From NCBI RefSeq assembly GCF_963583255.1, contig NC_084815.1, forward strand, positions 10,835,724 to 10,899,723: DNA of 64,000 bases. Reading direction: 5' to 3'. Origin of the DNA: Pyrus communis (lineage: Eukaryota; Streptophyta; Magnoliopsida; Rosales; Rosaceae). Below the pieces are notes generated by a model that saw nothing but the letters and a program-made list of their open reading frames with translations, made no database searches and was not told the origin of the DNA. A program made the translations under genes and the position numbers. Position 1 is the stretch's first letter. Every line of letters starts with the position of its first letter. Of this stretch, positions 9,298-21,666 are shown in pieces.

Positions 9298-10069
9298 CTC
9301 TAAGTAGTAACCAAGCAAAGAATAATGAGATCATGGAACAACTTAGAAAACAAAAATGCACAGATTCTAACTCTCCAAATAAACGTTTAGGCTCAAGTCT
9401 CACAAGGTTGTAGCGTTAATTTGAGTTCCTTCCTTCAAGCATGTTACAAAAACTGATTTTTTATTTTTTATTTTTTTTTTATTGCATGTGAAGTCATAAG
9501 TTATAACCACAACCAAGCATACACAAAGAGTAAATCAAACTTTCATCCATGTTAATCACTCTCTTTAACAGCCATGTAATTACAAACCGAATCCTCATCA
9601 TTGTGTTGGAAGGTACCCTAAAACAAAAACAAACACACAAAAACACTTTGAAAACAACTCTTTTTGGGTTTTTAAAACAAATTTTTCAAATTTTTATGTG
9701 ATTTTCGGATTTTTACTTCAAAACACACCAAAACTGCTTAAAAACACTTAAAAACAGCAAGGAACAAGTCTATAAGTAAAGGGTGATAAAATCCCATGAA
9801 TTTGCATCAAAAACACTTAGTTACCCCCCCACACTTAAATCAAACATTGTCCTCAATGTTTCAAGCATAAAATCACACAAAACACAAAGAAACACACAAA
9901 CAGCAAGTAAAACAACTAAATAGGCAGATTCGAAATAAACAACAAAGTGAAGGGTTTAGGAACGCAAATCTGGAATTGGAGTGATTCCTTGAGCTTCCTT
10001 TGTTGAATTGCATGGGTTGCCTCCCAAGTAGCGCTTTCTTTAACGTCTTGCAGCCGGACGAAGACACGT
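9298..10069 (-). other. 3' untranslated internal region of element B
   Basis: Directly after the pol stop on the minus strand comes a conserved post-pol segment (10013-10061) with a TGGG-AGGCAA-CCCA hairpin. Then come the hairpin plus purine module (9824-9861) and AT-rich sequence up to the A insertion site. No env-like ORF is present here. One could lie left of the window, but B's relatives carry none in this place. Confidence 0.7.
10013..10061 (-). other. Conserved post-pol segment of element B
   Basis: About 50 nt running from GTCCGGCTGCAAGACG to GGGAGGCAACCCA on the minus strand, just after the pol stop. The same segment is at 49539-49588 in F, and is kept in C (21500-21549) and I (62297-62346), which have lost gag-pol. 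Retention suggests a cis-acting role. Confidence 0.65.
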
Positions 10070-13000
10070 TCATGCTCCATTAGAGCCCACGGCATGGAGT
10101 GGGATCTCCTCCACGACATGCTCCACAAAGTTCTCATAGTATGGCTTCAATCTATGTCCGTTCACCTTGAACTCGTGGCCACTTTTTAAGCTTTGGACTT
10201 GGACTGCACCATGAGGAAAAACATTAGTAACAACAAGAGGTCCAATCCATTTAGAACGTAACTTACCAGGGAATAACCGAAGTCTTGAATCAAAAAGCAA
10301 CACTTTCTGCCCCTTGGAGAACGTTTTGGTACGAAGCATCTTATCATGATAAGCCTTCGTCTTGTCCTTGTAGATGCGAGCATTCTCGTAAGCCTCGTTC
10401 CTAATCTCCTCAAGTTCATCTAATTGGAGCTTCCTATGAACTCCAACAGCGTCTATGTCCAAATTGAAGGTTTTCACAGCCCAATGTGCCTTGTGCTCTA
10501 ACTCAACGGGCAAATGACATGGCTTACCATATATAAGCCGAAAAGGTGACATGCCAAGGGGAGTTTTGTAAGCCGTACGATAGGCCCACAATGCATCGTC
10601 CAAGCGCAAACTCCAATCTCTTCTTGAGGGTCCCACGGTTTTCTCTAGGACTTGTTTGATCTCCCTATTTGAAACCTCCGCTTGCCCATTGGTTTGAGGG
10701 TGATAAGGTGTGGAAACCTTATGAGTAACGTTGTACTTCTTGAGCAAAGCTTCAATGGTGCGGTTACGAAAGTGAGAACCCCCATCACTAATTAAAACTC
10801 GTGGCATCCCAAACCTAGCAAAAATATTAGATTTCACAAAATCTGCAACAACCTTAGAATCGTTAGTACGGGTGGCTTTGGCTTCCACCCATTTGGAAAC
10901 ATAATCGACAGCTAGCAAGATATAAGTGAAACCAAAAGATGGAGGGAAGGGGCCCATGAAATCAATACCCCAAACATCAAAAATTTCCACAAATGAGAGA
11001 GATTGTTGCGGCATTTGGTCCTTAGGCCCTATGTTACCTGTTCTTTGACACTTATCGCATGTTACACAAAACATTTTAGCATCTTTAAAGAGATTAGGCC
11101 AATAAAATCCAGATTGTAACACCTTTAGGGCTGTCCTTTGGGTGCCAAAATGTCCCCCACATGCATAAGTATGGCAGAATGTAAGAATGGAATTAAATTC
11201 AGATTCGGGCACACATCTACGCACAATCTGATCTGGGCAGAATTTCCATAAATATGGATCATCCCAAACATAAAAACGTGCATCATGAACAAGTTTATCA
11301 CGTTGGAACTTGTTTAGGGTACTAGGAACTTGCTTAGACACCAAGAAATTGACCAAATCGGCATACCAAGGGGTTCTTACCTCAATGGACAGAAGTTGCT
11401 CATCCGGAAACGTTTCTAGAATGGGGGTGGACTCTTCCTCACGCACCATTCTACTTAGGTGGTCAGCCACCACGTTTTCACACCCTTTCTTGTCTCGGAT
11501 TTCAAGATCGAACTCTTGAAGTAGGAGCATCCAACGAATGAGTCTTGGCTTAGCCTCCTTTTTGGTGAGAAGATACTTCAAGGCCGCATGGTCAGTGAAA
11601 ACAATTACTTTAGTACCAAGACGATATGATCTAAACTTATCTAAAGCAAATACAACCGCCAAAAGTTCTTTTTCGGTTGTAGAATAATTCAATTGAGCAT
11701 CATTTAAAGTGCGTGAAGCATAATAAATAACATGTGGCTGTTTATTTTTCCTTTGACCCAAAACAGCCCCAAGTGCATAATCCGATGCATCACACATCAA
11801 TTCAAAGGGAATGGACCAATCCGGGGGAGTTATGATGGGTGCCGTGGTGAGTAAGTCTTTTAGATGCTTGAATGCCTTCTCACACGCCTCGTTGAACTCA
11901 AAAGACACATCCTTTTGGAGTAGGCGGCATAGGGGTTGTGCAATCTTGGAAAAGTCCTTGATAAATCGTCGATAGAATCCTGCATGGCCAAGAAAAGAAC
12001 GGACCTCTCTAACCGACGTAGGAGAGGGTAAGTGACGTACAAGATCTATTTTAGACTTATCAACTTCAATTCCTTTTTCAGAGATGATATGACCCAAAAC
12101 TATACCTTGTTTAACCATAAAATGACATTTTTCCCAATTCAAAACAAGGTTAGTTTCCATGCATCTTTTCAAGATTAAAGTGAGATTATGCAAACAAGCA
12201 TCAAATGAGTCTCCAAACACACTAAAATCGTCCATAAATACTTCAATTATCTTTTCAACATAATCAGAGAAGATACTTACCATGCATCGTTGGAAAGTGG
12301 CCGGTGCATTGCATAAACCAAATGGCATACGACGATATGCAAAAGTACCAAATGGACAAGTAAAGGTGGTCTTTTCTTGATCATCCGGCGTTATGACAAT
12401 TTGATTATAACCCGAATAACCATCAAGAAAGCAATAAAAAGAATGACCGGCTAACCTTTCAAGCATTTGATCAATGAATGGCAAAGGGAAGTGATCTTTC
12501 CTTGTTGCGGCATTTAGCTTTCTATAGTCAATGCACACCCTCCAACCGGTTTGAATGCGTGTAGGCACAAGTTCATCTTCTTCATTCTTCACCACAGTCA
12601 CTCCGGATTTCTTTGGCACAACTTGAACCGGTGAAACCCAACGGCTATCCGAGATAGGATAGATCACCCCACAATCTAGAAGCTTGATAATCTCCTTTTT
12701 CACAACTTCCATCATTGGAGGGTTGAGCCGGCGTTGAGCCTCTCTGGTTGGTTTAGCCCCCTCCTCTAAAAGTATGCGATGCATGCAAGTTGTAGGACTA
12801 ATACCCTTTATGTCGGCCAAGGTCCATCCTATGGCCGTCTTGTGCTCTTTCAACACCCGAATCAATTTCTCCTCCTCCATTGCTGTGAGGGATAAGGAAA
12901 CTATGACAGGCAACGTCTCATTGTCTCCCAAATAGACATACTTCAAATGATCCGGCAATGGTTTAAGCTCAAGAATGGGTGCCTGAATCACTGAAGGTAA

Positions 13001-14665
13001 CAACTTGTTAGTCGAAACAGGAATTGGACTCGGTTTTGGAGGCTTACCAAAGTGTTGTGGCAATGACTCAAGTGCAGCAACCATCTCGGCCTCATCTTCA
13101 CTTCTAGGCACGGCAAAACCAGATTTTTGCCCAATTCCTTGTGCAATTGTTGTTTCAAGTGTATCCCTCTCCAAAGAATCGAGAAATTCCTGCGCCAAAT
13201 CATCAATTATATCAATAGAAAAGCAAGAATGATCGTCCTTAGGAAATTTAATACTTTCAGAAAGATTGAAATCAATGACTTCCCCATCAAATTCCATCGT
13301 TAAAGTTCCTTTAAACACATTTATCTTGGTGCGGGCTGTTTTCATGAAGGGCCTTCCTAATAGAATCGGTAATGGGGTGGAATGGGGTGAATCCTCCATG
13401 TCAAGCACGTAGAAATCCGCTGGAAAAATCAAGTTATCAACCTGTACCAAAACATCTTCCAAAACACCCTTTGGATATGCATTAGAACGATCGGCTAATT
13501 GAATTATCACACCATCATTTTTAAGCTCACCTAAGTTCATAGATGCATAAATAGAGTATGGCATAACATTAATCGAAGCCCCTAAGTCTAACATGCATTG
13601 TTCAAACTTAGTATTACCAATAACGCACGGAATTGTAAAACTACCCGGATCTTTGCATTTAGGGGGTAATTTCCTTTGTAACACAGCAGAGACATTTTCA
13701 CTTACCTGGACCACCTCCTTGTTTGAAATCCTCTTCCTCGTTGTGCAAAGCTCTTTTAAGAACTTGGCATACTTAGGGACTTGCTTGATTGCATCAAGGA
13801 GCGGAATGTTAACTTGAACTTTCCTAAAGGTTTCCAAAATGTCCTTTTCACTCTCCTCCTTCTTTGATTGCCTAAACCTGCTAGGAAAGGGCACGTTTAG
13901 TAGAATAGAACTTGACAAAGTCGAATTTGGACTTACCTTAGGCATATTGGACGGTTTTGGCACAATAGGGGGCTGCGGCAAAGATTCTTTCACCCTTGCC
14001 GTGGCCTTTATTCCTTGTTCCTCCTCTTCTTGCAGCAACACGTCCTCTTCTTGACTTGTTTTGGACGTGCTTGGGGTGGTTTCGACCTCCTTACCACTTC
14101 TCAACATGATTGCCTTGGCAGATTCGAATCCTCCCCTTGGATTGACAATGGTTGAGCTAGGGAGCTTGCCTTTGTCTCGGAATTGTCCTACAAATTCCGC
14201 AATCTGCCCAATTTGTTTCTCCAAGTGATCCACCCTTTTGTCTTGGTTTTGCATGGCTTTGGTTTGATCCTCTTGCCCCTGAGACAAATTGGTAAGTAAT
14301 TTAAGAAGTGTTTCATTTCCCAACGACGTACCTTGATTGTTTTGGGCAGGTTGTGCTTGGTTTGGATTGGGGCCGAATGGCTTGGTGTAGAACCCCGGGG
14401 GTTGTTGTCTAAAGCCTCCTTGTTGTTGAGGTTGTTGAGGTTCCCTCCACTTGAAGTTTGGATGGTCTCTCCAACCCGGATTGTATGTGTTGGAATATGG
14501 ATCATTCCTTGGTTGATTGTGGCTCGGAAATCCAATGGCATTTGCACTCTCCCATCCCCCATTCTCAATCAATTGAGGGCATTTTTCCGAAGGGTGTCCT
14601 TGGATAGAACATACACCACATACAATCGGTCCTTGTATCTTCATTCCTTCGGCCATCTGAGACAC
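10070..14665 (-). CDS. Athila pol polyprotein: zinc knuckle, protease, RT, RNase H, integrase (element B)
   Basis: 1,531 codons with no internal stop. Order by residue: CCHC zinc knuckle C16-X2-C-X4-H-X4-C (16-29); gag-linker with [12 protein letters not shown] (151-162); retropepsin DLGAS at 360-364, the Athila form of DTG/DSG; RT with FLDGYSGY (D748) and FMDD (810-813); RNase H with CDAS (D959), E in TTEKE (about 998) and TDHA (D1025); integrase HHCC (H1165, H1172, C1203, C1206) and core D1235, D1294, E1330, with 35 residues between the last two; then a GPF-like module (1474). All catalytic residues are present. It makes and integrates the element cDNA. The first ATG is internal to the natural gag-pol frame: a frameshift at about 14690-14712 separates it from gag, so as it stands this copy would not make a fused gag-pol. 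Confidence 0.92.
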   Translation of the reverse strand: MSQMAEGMKIQGPIVCGVCSIQGHPSEKCPQLIENGGWESANAIGFPSHNQPRNDPYSNTYNPGWRDHPNFKWREPQQPQQQGGFRQQPPGFYTKPFGPNPNQAQPAQNNQGTSLGNETLLKLLTNLSQGQEDQTKAMQNQDKRVDHLEKQIGQIAEFVGQFRDKGKLPSSTIVNPRGGFESAKAIMLRSGKEVETTPSTSKTSQEEDVLLQEEEEQGIKATARVKESLPQPPIVPKPSNMPKVSPNSTLSSSILLNVPFPSRFRQSKKEESEKDILETFRKVQVNIPLLDAIKQVPKYAKFLKELCTTRKRISNKEVVQVSENVSAVLQRKLPPKCKDPGSFTIPCVIGNTKFEQCMLDLGASINVMPYSIYASMNLGELKNDGVIIQLADRSNAYPKGVLEDVLVQVDNLIFPADFYVLDMEDSPHSTPLPILLGRPFMKTARTKINVFKGTLTMEFDGEVIDFNLSESIKFPKDDHSCFSIDIIDDLAQEFLDSLERDTLETTIAQGIGQKSGFAVPRSEDEAEMVAALESLPQHFGKPPKPSPIPVSTNKLLPSVIQAPILELKPLPDHLKYVYLGDNETLPVIVSLSLTAMEEEKLIRVLKEHKTAIGWTLADIKGISPTTCMHRILLEEGAKPTREAQRRLNPPMMEVVKKEIIKLLDCGVIYPISDSRWVSPVQVVPKKSGVTVVKNEEDELVPTRIQTGWRVCIDYRKLNAATRKDHFPLPFIDQMLERLAGHSFYCFLDGYSGYNQIVITPDDQEKTTFTCPFGTFAYRRMPFGLCNAPATFQRCMVSIFSDYVEKIIEVFMDDFSVFGDSFDACLHNLTLILKRCMETNLVLNWEKCHFMVKQGIVLGHIISEKGIEVDKSKIDLVRHLPSPTSVREVRSFLGHAGFYRRFIKDFSKIAQPLCRLLQKDVSFEFNEACEKAFKHLKDLLTTAPIITPPDWSIPFELMCDASDYALGAVLGQRKNKQPHVIYYASRTLNDAQLNYSTTEKELLAVVFALDKFRSYRLGTKVIVFTDHAALKYLLTKKEAKPRLIRWMLLLQEFDLEIRDKKGCENVVADHLSRMVREEESTPILETFPDEQLLSIEVRTPWYADLVNFLVSKQVPSTLNKFQRDKLVHDARFYVWDDPYLWKFCPDQIVRRCVPESEFNSILTFCHTYACGGHFGTQRTALKVLQSGFYWPNLFKDAKMFCVTCDKCQRTGNIGPKDQMPQQSLSFVEIFDVWGIDFMGPFPPSFGFTYILLAVDYVSKWVEAKATRTNDSKVVADFVKSNIFARFGMPRVLISDGGSHFRNRTIEALLKKYNVTHKVSTPYHPQTNGQAEVSNREIKQVLEKTVGPSRRDWSLRLDDALWAYRTAYKTPLGMSPFRLIYGKPCHLPVELEHKAHWAVKTFNLDIDAVGVHRKLQLDELEEIRNEAYENARIYKDKTKAYHDKMLRTKTFSKGQKVLLFDSRLRLFPGKLRSKWIGPLVVTNVFPHGAVQVQSLKSGHEFKVNGHRLKPYYENFVEHVVEEIPLHAVGSNGA

Positions 14666-14678
14666 AATAGAAGTAAGA

Positions 14679-15563
14679 TTAGCTATCTGAGATTGAATAT
14701 CGGATTACCTCATTCAAGTGTTGCCGTGGGGGGTCCCTTTGCCCAAGTCCTTCATATTGTTGTGCATTTAGAGCACGGTTTGCAATTAGGGTCTTGGCCG
14801 ACATAGGAGTTTTGTCCACCAATGCACCTCCCGCCGAAGCATCGAGCATTTGCCTTTCAATGGGAAGAAGGCCCTCATAGAAATATTGAAGGAGAAGCTC
14901 CTCCTTCATTTGATGTTGAGGACATGATGCAACAAGGGCTTTAAAACGCTCGTAGTATGCCGGAAAAGATTCTCCTTGACTTTGTTGGATTCCGCTAATT
15001 TTCTTCCTCAAGAGAATGACTCTTGAAGTAGGGAAGAACTTCTCCAAGAACGCTCTCTTCATGCTCTCCCAAGAAGTAACGGTCCCGGGTGCCAATTCAT
15101 AAAGCCAATCCTTAGCTTTTTCCACAAGAGAGAATGGAAAAGCTTTCATCATTAGAATGTTCCCATCGACATTTATGGGTGTCATGCTCGAACAAACAAC
15201 CTCGAACTCCTTGAGATGCTTGTTGGGATCTTCCATGGAAAGCCCATGGTATTTCGGAATGTGGTGCAACAAGCTTGACTTCAACTCGAATTCATCGGTC
15301 TTGCCTTGGGCAGCCGCGGGGTATTGAATGCATAATGGTGCGGCATTGGCCAACCCCGAGGCCGAAAGCTCTTTAATGGTCCGATTGTCCGCTGCCATAA
15401 CTTCTTCTTCCACACTTTCAAACTCAGATTCGGCCTCTGAACTTGAACTAGGTTCACTAGGTTCACTAGGTTCGGGATGCCTCCTCTTTCTTCTCAAATC
15501 ACGTTCAAAATCGTCGTTAAAGTCCAAGATATGTGCATGCACAGTTTGAGAACTCCGCGTCAT
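14679..15563 (-). CDS. Athila gag, capsid part (element B)
   Basis: 294 codons from the MTRSSQTV start, about 100 bp inside the PBS. An acidic Ser/Glu-rich N-terminus (residues 30-55) is followed by a Retrotrans_gag-type capsid domain at about 85-260 ([42 protein letters not shown]). It forms the virus-like particle. The frame ends at a stop after a 1-nt shift. The zinc knuckle that normally follows is in the next ORF. A short form of its first codons (MTRSS..REHILE, then stop) remains in C and I. Confidence 0.9.
   Translation of the reverse strand: MTRSSQTVHAHILDFNDDFERDLRRKRRHPEPSEPSEPSSSSEAESEFESVEEEVMAADNRTIKELSASGLANAAPLCIQYPAAAQGKTDEFELKSSLLHHIPKYHGLSMEDPNKHLKEFEVVCSSMTPINVDGNILMMKAFPFSLVEKAKDWLYELAPGTVTSWESMKRAFLEKFFPTSRVILLRKKISGIQQSQGESFPAYYERFKALVASCPQHQMKEELLLQYFYEGLLPIERQMLDASAGGALVDKTPMSAKTLIANRALNAQQYEGLGQRDPPRQHLNEVIRYSISDS
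14690..14712 (-). other. Frameshift between gag and pol of element B
   Basis: The gag frame runs through ..LNEV then hits a stop at 14679-14681. The pol frame is open only from about 14705. Similarity to other Athila polyproteins passes from one frame to the other here. A single-base indel explains it. Programmed frameshifting is less likely because no slippery heptamer is evident and pol starts with the gag zinc knuckle. Confidence 0.7.
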
Positions 15564-15662
15564 GCACTAGTACCTAACCAAGAAAACAAAACAAAATAAG
15601 AAAACTAGGTAAATTACACTAAAAACATACGGCAAAAACACAAGGGATTAGCAATTTTGCTA

Positions 15663-15681
15663 ATCCCCGGCAACGGCGCCA
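15663..15681 (-). other. Primer-binding site, tRNA-Asp (element B)
   Basis: Same 19-nt tRNA-Asp 3' match as in A, five bases inside the LTR edge at 15687. Confidence 0.9.
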
Positions 15682-15686
15682 AAATT

Positions 15687-17784
15687 TGATGCGAAAATAG
15701 TTAAACACACAAATTAAACCCTATGGATGACAATTGTAGTAAATGAGCAAATAGGGATCGTTCTAGACCGGGGATTAACTAGGGATGCTAATCAATGTGA
15801 AATTGACTTAAAAACGTAAGAACACAATATAAAACACTTACTAGACTCAAAGAATGCAAAACTAAACTTTAAAACACTAAAACAAACCAAAAGACTCAAA
15901 CATCACCCAAAACACTCAAAACTGCCTTAAAAACACTTTCTGGGCAGTTTTGGACACTTTGGTGAATTTGGACGAATTTGTGTAACAAATTGAATCAAAA
16001 CACTTAAAAACACAAACTAAGACACTTTCTAACTAAGTTGGACACTAAAGTAAAGGGGGATTAAGGTTTTGACGAAATTAAATTAAATAAAACAAGTTAA
16101 TAAACTAGGCAGATTGTATAAACGGATTTGAGAAACAAGATGATGGATGGATTAGTTAGAGGTCCATTCTCCACACATGACACATTTATATATGAATCGA
16201 TTCTCCAATTGTTTTTCATTAACTATGATGCTCAACACCCCAAGTTAACCGTGATGCACTAATTAACTCTCAAATTTTCCTTAAGTTATTGAATTGGATG
16301 ATGCATGCGACAATTCAAATCATTCTCCAATGGTTCTCAACATGAATGCATAGAAGAGATACAATGAGAGATCATTATGCTCTATGAAAATTATAAGTGT
16401 TGACGAGGCAATTGTAACTATGAATGCATGATACTTTTGCCAAGAATTCAATTAACGCGGTTGTGACTAGCAACCTTCACTACTCATGTTTATAAACTTG
16501 TGACGATTAGGTGAAACTCATTTATAAACTAGCATCGAGTTTATGCATGAAGACTAAGTATGCATCCCTAATCAACATACAAAAACAAGTCTTTAATAAA
16601 CATGATAATTGAATTGCAATCACAAATTAACAAATCACAATTGGAAGAAATCAATTCATATTTCAAACATATCCATGGCTTCAAACTTTCCCCTAACTAA
16701 TTAGGGGTTTAGCCACTCATGATTACAACAAACTTAGAGAGTAATAACAAAGTAAACATTGAAAACAAGAATCGAAGTACACCTAAAAATTCCAACAACT
16801 CAATCTTGAATTGTATGAACGTTTAGGCCTCTTCTCCTCTAGTTGCTGCGGCACAAGGGGTTTTGGTGAGTTTTGGGGGTTATGGATGATGTAGAAGGAT
16901 GTGTTTAGGGTAGGGATGGATGTAGGGGAAGGTAAGGAGTGTTTTTGGGCAGAAAATATGAAGAATGGTGAAGTATGGTAGTGCTAGAGAGAGGGGAGGA
17001 ATTTCTGGCGTGAATGAATGTGTATGAGAGATGGTTTTCTGAAATGGAAGAGTGTGTGTTTTGTGGCTGCAATGCATGCTTATTTATAGGTGAAATGGGG
17101 GGAACATGATGACTAGGAATTAGGTGGAAAGGTGAAATGGTGATGGGAGATGCATGTGGCAGAAATGCATGTGATTAAAGGGTGGGAATGCATGTGTTTT
17201 GACAGAAAATAAAAGGGAATGCTGGAAATCTGGAATGGGAACCCACGGCATGGTTGTTTTCTGGTGGTGAATGGGTTTATGTTTGAATGGTGCATGTGGG
17301 TTGATTATTTAAAGGGAGTGCATGTGGAATAAAGGTAGAAGCATGGCACAAAGGTGAATGGGTGATGTGTGAATGTGGTTGAATGATTAAAGTGTAAATG
17401 ATTAATGAATGGTTCTTTGTTGATGGTGGAAATCTGAAATGATGAAGTGGAATGTGCATGTGGCTGCAATGATGGTGTTTTGCACGGCAATGATGGAGAA
17501 AGAATGTGTGGATGTATGGTTGTGTTGGTGATGAATGTGAACTCTTTGTTCTTCATTTTCATTCCTTTGGTCTTCAATTTCGTCCATCTACTTGGCTTTA
17601 AGCATATGCAATCCATTCCAATCTCTAATTTGCTCCAAAAGGCTCCGAAAGGCATCCTTTTGCATCCTTAGCCATATGAACCTATAAACACACGAAAATG
17701 ACTTTAAACACTAAATTAAGTAAGAAAACACAACATAAATGCATAAGAACTAGCTAACTAAGGCGCATAAATATGCTTCTATCA
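15687..17784 (-). repeat. 5' LTR of element B
   Basis: 2,098 bp, TGATGCGAA at the left edge and CTTCTATCA at the right. It differs clearly from A's LTR: it lacks the 22-bp minisatellite and has ATGCATGTG-rich sequence upstream of the TATA box (17081-17088). One stem-loop copy (16782-16827). The autonomous and non-autonomous subfamilies thus differ in U3 but share U5. Confidence 0.92.
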
Positions 17785-18505
17785 GGCTAGTTAGAGGGTC
17801 ATTCTCCACACATGATATATGCATACGAACCAATGTCCAGTTATTACTCCTTTAGACTATGAATGACAACGCCCCAAATTAGTTGCATCGCACAACTAAC
17901 CCTCAAGTTTTCCTTATTTCATTGAATTAGATGGAATACGCATCTAAACCAAATTATCTTTTTCAAGTTCTTTATATGAGATGCATAACAAAGATACATA
18001 TCAAAAGTCATTAAGCTTTGTGAAAACTATAAGCATTGACAAGGCATTCATCATTATGAAACACATGAGACTCATACCAAGGATTTACTTAACGCGATTG
18101 TGACTAGCAACCTCCACTACTTTTGAATATAAGTGAATAACAATTACATGAAACCCCCCTATACTCTAGCATCAAGTTTATGCATGCAAATTAAGTGTTA
18201 ACCCCGAACCCACATACATAAACCCGTTTTAATAACTTAGATAAGCAAATCACATTCATGCCTTAAGAAATAATAACCGGACGTAATCAATTCATATAAA
18301 ACATATAATCATGGCTTCAAATTCTCCTCTAACTAAAAAGAAGTTAGTTCCTCATGTTCGCAAAACAAAGATAATTAAATTTAAACATTGAACTAAGACT
18401 AAGGATAGAACCTAGAAACTCTCCACACTCCAATGGCAGATTTCGAACCCTCCTTGGATGGCAGATTGCACAAGTCCTCCTCTCCTTGCTTCCTTGCTTG
18501 CGGCA
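17785..18505 (-). repeat. LTR E, left fragment
   Basis: It resembles LTR sequence from about position 460 onward in minus orientation (compare 16150 on). It is cut on the left by B and on the right by C. Its continuation is 47950-48817. The missing 0.45 kb should lie left of B, outside the window. Confidence 0.8.
18501..18505. repeat. Target-site duplication of element C (CGGCA)
   Basis: CGGCA before the 5' LTR is repeated at 47950-47954 after the 3' LTR, 29.4 kb away, because D and JK lie inside C. Confidence 0.93.
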
Positions 18506-21322
18506 TGATAGGAGCATATTCATGCGACTTAAATGGCTTGTTCTCGTGCATTTACGTTATGTTTCTTTAGTTATTTTAGTACTTTAAGCTATTTTCGTGT
18601 GTTTGTAGGTCCAAAGGGCTAAAGGAGCAAAAAGATGCATTTTGGAGATTTTTGGAGCACTTTTGGGCTAAGGATGGATAGCTATGCTTGGAGCCAAAGT
18701 GTTGGACGAAATTGAAGACCTAATTGGAGCCAAAGTGTTGGAACCTTGTTCTCTTTAGTTTTAGGACATTTAAACCTTTCCTAATCCCAATCATGCCATG
18801 CATAACACACATCCATTCTAACACATTGTCATTGCACATGCATTTCCTTCATTAATTAACCCACATGCTCCCATTACTTATCATAACCACATATCATATC
18901 ACTTATCACTTATCACTTATCATCATCACTTTATCATATCACTTATCACTTATCACTTATCATAACCACTTATCACATCATAACCACATATCATATCACT
19001 TATCATCATCACTTTAGCTTTAATTCACATGCACATTCACTCACCACAAACATTTCACATGCTTTCCTATTCAATTAAATCAGCCACATGCATTCATCAT
19101 CATAACCTAGCTGTCATTCCACTTCATTGCACATGCATCTTCAAATAAATCAGATTTCCATCATATTCACATGCATTCCATCTTTTAATTTAATCACATG
19201 CACATTCACCTTGCTTTGCAGAAAATCCACTTCATAACACATGCATCTTGGCAGATTTCACATGCACTCATGCACATTCACCTTAATCATTCACATAGCT
19301 TTAATCCACATGCATTTCCACCTAGATTTCCACCTCACAACCACCAGAAATCAACCAAAACCGTGCATTCCCTTTCATTTCTGTCAAAGCACATGCATTT
19401 CCACCCTTTAATCACATGCACAAACAGCACATGCATCTCCCATCACCATTTCAGATTTCCACCAAGTTCCTAGCTGTCATGTTCCCCCCATTTCACCTAT
19501 AAATACTCATTCATTCATTCTCATTAATACACAATTCACTCCTCCATTTCAGAAATTCATCCATTGTACATACCACAACACAAACCCTTCCATTTTCAGA
19601 ATGTAGACCATCACAAACTGCCCTTGGTGCCGTGGCCTTGAGGCACCACTCCCTTACAATCCAAACACCATCCTTCCATTTTCACCACTACCCAAACCAT
19701 TCACACCATCAAACTATCCTTAGACCTTGTGCTACAACGAAGAGGAAGAGAAGAGTGCCTAAACGTTCATACAATTCAAGTTTGAGTTGTTGGAATGTTT
19801 AGGTGTTTCTTTGATTTCAATGTTTAAATTCAATACTCTTTGTTTTGTACGAATGAGGAATGGAAGATAAGAGGGCCTAAACGTTCATACAATTCAAGTT
19901 TGAGTTGTTGGAATGTTTAGGTGTTTCTTTGATTCTCTTTGTTTTGTACCATGAGGAACTAAACCCCCCTTGGTTAGGGGGTGATTCGAATATATGTTTA
20001 TGCTTGCATTTTGATTTGAATACTTCTAATTGCGTTTCATAAGTTGTGGATTCAATTTGTTTAACCGTTTGATTGATAACTTATTTATGTATGTTTATTG
20101 AGAATGCGCGCTTAATTTTCATGCATGAATATGACGCTAGAATATAAGTAAGTTTCACCTAATCGTTATGAACTTATATTCACAAGTAGTGGAGGTTGCT
20201 TATAAACAATCGCGTTAAACAAATTCTTGGCATAAGTTTCATGCAATCCATAGTAACGAATGCCTCGTCAACACTTATAATTTTCATAGAGCATAATGAT
20301 TCTTGCTTGTATCTCTTCTATGCATTCATGTTGAGGACTTGTGGGGAATGTTTTGAATTGTTGTATGCGCTAACCCATCCAATTCAATAACGTTAGGAAG
20401 ATTTGAAGGTTAATTAGTGCATCACGGTTAACCCGGGGTGTTGAGATTCATGGTTTATTGAAATGCAATTGGAAATCATTTTATTATGCAAGTGTAACAT
20501 GTGTGGAGAAGAACCTTCTAGCTAGCATTCATCCATTCATTTCATCACATTCATATATACTATCTGTTTTAATTCGAATCTGTACATTTTAGTTTAATTT
20601 CATCCAAAACCAATCCCCCTTTACTTTAATGTCCAATTTAGTTAGAAATACATTTAGTTTGTGTTTATGAGTGTTTTGATTCATTTTATTTCCCAATTTC
20701 GTCCAAATTCACCAAAGTGCTCAAAACTGCCCAGAAAGTGATTTTAAGGCAGTTTTGAGTGTTTTGGGTGATGTTTGAGTCTTTTGGTTTGTTTTAATGT
20801 TTTAAGTGTTTAGTTTTACATTCTTTGAGTTAGAAAGTGTTTTAGTTTGTGTTTATGAGTGTTTTGATTCATTTTGTTACACAATTTCGTCCAAATTCAC
20901 CAAAGTGCTCAAAACTGCCCAGAAAGTGATTTTAAGGCTGTTTTGAGTGTTTTGGGTGATGTTTGAGTCTTTTGGTTTGTTTTAGTGTTTTAAAGTTTAG
21001 TTTTGCATTCTTTGTGTCTAGTATAGTGTTTTATATTGTGTTTTTACGTTTGAATCAAACCATAATCTTAAATTCGTCCAACATTGGGTTTAAGGTCAGA
21101 AACTGCCTAGTTAGTGTTTTTAGGCAGTTTTGAGTCTTTTGAACTTGTTTTGAGTCCTTTGAGTCTTTGTGAACGTTTTTAACTTTGTTTTTACGTTTTT
21201 GAGTCAAATCCAAGTGATTAACAATCCCTCCTAATCCCCGGTCCAGAACGATCCCTACTTATACATATACTACAATTTGACGAAAAGAGGGTTTAATTTG
21301 TGTGCGTATAAATCACGTATCA
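18506..21322 (+). repeat. 5' LTR of element C
   Basis: 2,817 bp. It ends GTATCA, where the 3' copy has GCATCA. Contains a CTTATCAC tract (18891-19014), CACATGCA-rich U3, TATA box 19498-19505, two stem-loops (19758-19803, 19876-19921), and a duplicated segment of roughly 190 bp in U5 (about 20640-21010) with CAAAACTGCCCAGAAAGTG. It is longer than its 3' partner by about 30 bp in the CTTATCAC tract. Confidence 0.93.
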
Positions 21323-21327
21323 AATTT

Positions 21328-21346
21328 TGGCGCCGTTGCCGGGGAT
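21328..21346 (+). other. Primer-binding site, tRNA-Asp (element C)
   Basis: TGGCGCCGTTGCCGGGGAT, complementary to the tRNA-Asp 3' end, five bases after the LTR. Confidence 0.9.
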
Positions 21347-21444
21347 TAGAAAATTTGCTAATCCCTTGGATTGTTTTATTTTCGTTTGTTTTTATTTTTC
21401 CAGATTCTTAATTTTGTTTTGTTTCTTGTTTTAGGTACTAGTTC

Positions 21445-21489
21445 ATGACTCGGAGTTCTCATCCGATTCGTGAACATATCCTGGAGTGA
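21445..21489 (+). pseudogene. Residual gag start, 14 codons (element C)
   Basis: Begins MTRSSHPIREHILE then stop. It matches the first codons of B's gag and ends where gag-pol has been deleted. Element I has the identical short ORF at 62242-62286. It may now serve only as a short upstream ORF or packaging-context remnant. Confidence 0.7.
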
Positions 21490-21499
21490 TTGGGTTCTT

Positions 21500-21549
21500 C
21501 GTCCGGCTGCAAGACGTAAAAGAAAGCGCTACTTGGGAGGCAACCCAAT
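21500..21549 (+). other. Conserved post-pol segment of element C
   Basis: The segment that follows the pol stop in B and F lies here only 10 bp after the residual gag ORF, which marks the deletion junction. Confidence 0.65.
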
Positions 21550-21580
21550 GCACTGAATAAAACAAAGCATGTTCATAAAA

Positions 21581-21619
<39 letters not shown>

Positions 21620-21666
21620 AAAAAAGAAAAAAAAAAAGGATACTAAACATGGAGAAAGGTGGAGCT

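Larger units (their letters stand above)
1..17784 (-). mobile_element. Athila element B, autonomous type, interrupted by element A, left end off window
   Basis: Read on the minus strand it runs 5' LTR (15687-17784), tRNA-Asp PBS (15663-15681), gag (14679-15563), pol (10070-14665) and a non-coding 3' region (9298-10069). It is then split by element A and resumes at 1-182. Bases 1-182 match the equivalent place in A's own 3' region (about 3180-3395), which confirms continuity across A. The purine tract and 3' LTR must lie left of the window. It is the only copy here that codes for all the Ty3/gypsy enzymes. Its outer right edge is followed by GGCTA (17785-17789), the candidate target duplication, but the partner copy cannot be seen. 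It is inserted inside LTR E. Confidence 0.9.

Noticed and set aside
9298..10069. Possible env-like gene after pol, as reported for some Athila elements
   Set aside because: Neither B nor F has a long ORF between pol and the purine motifs; only short unrelated frames are seen.
14690..14712. Programmed frameshift between gag and pol in B
   Set aside because: No clear slippery heptamer, the break falls within what is a continuous gag region in related elements, and pol would begin with gag's zinc knuckle. A simple indel is more likely.
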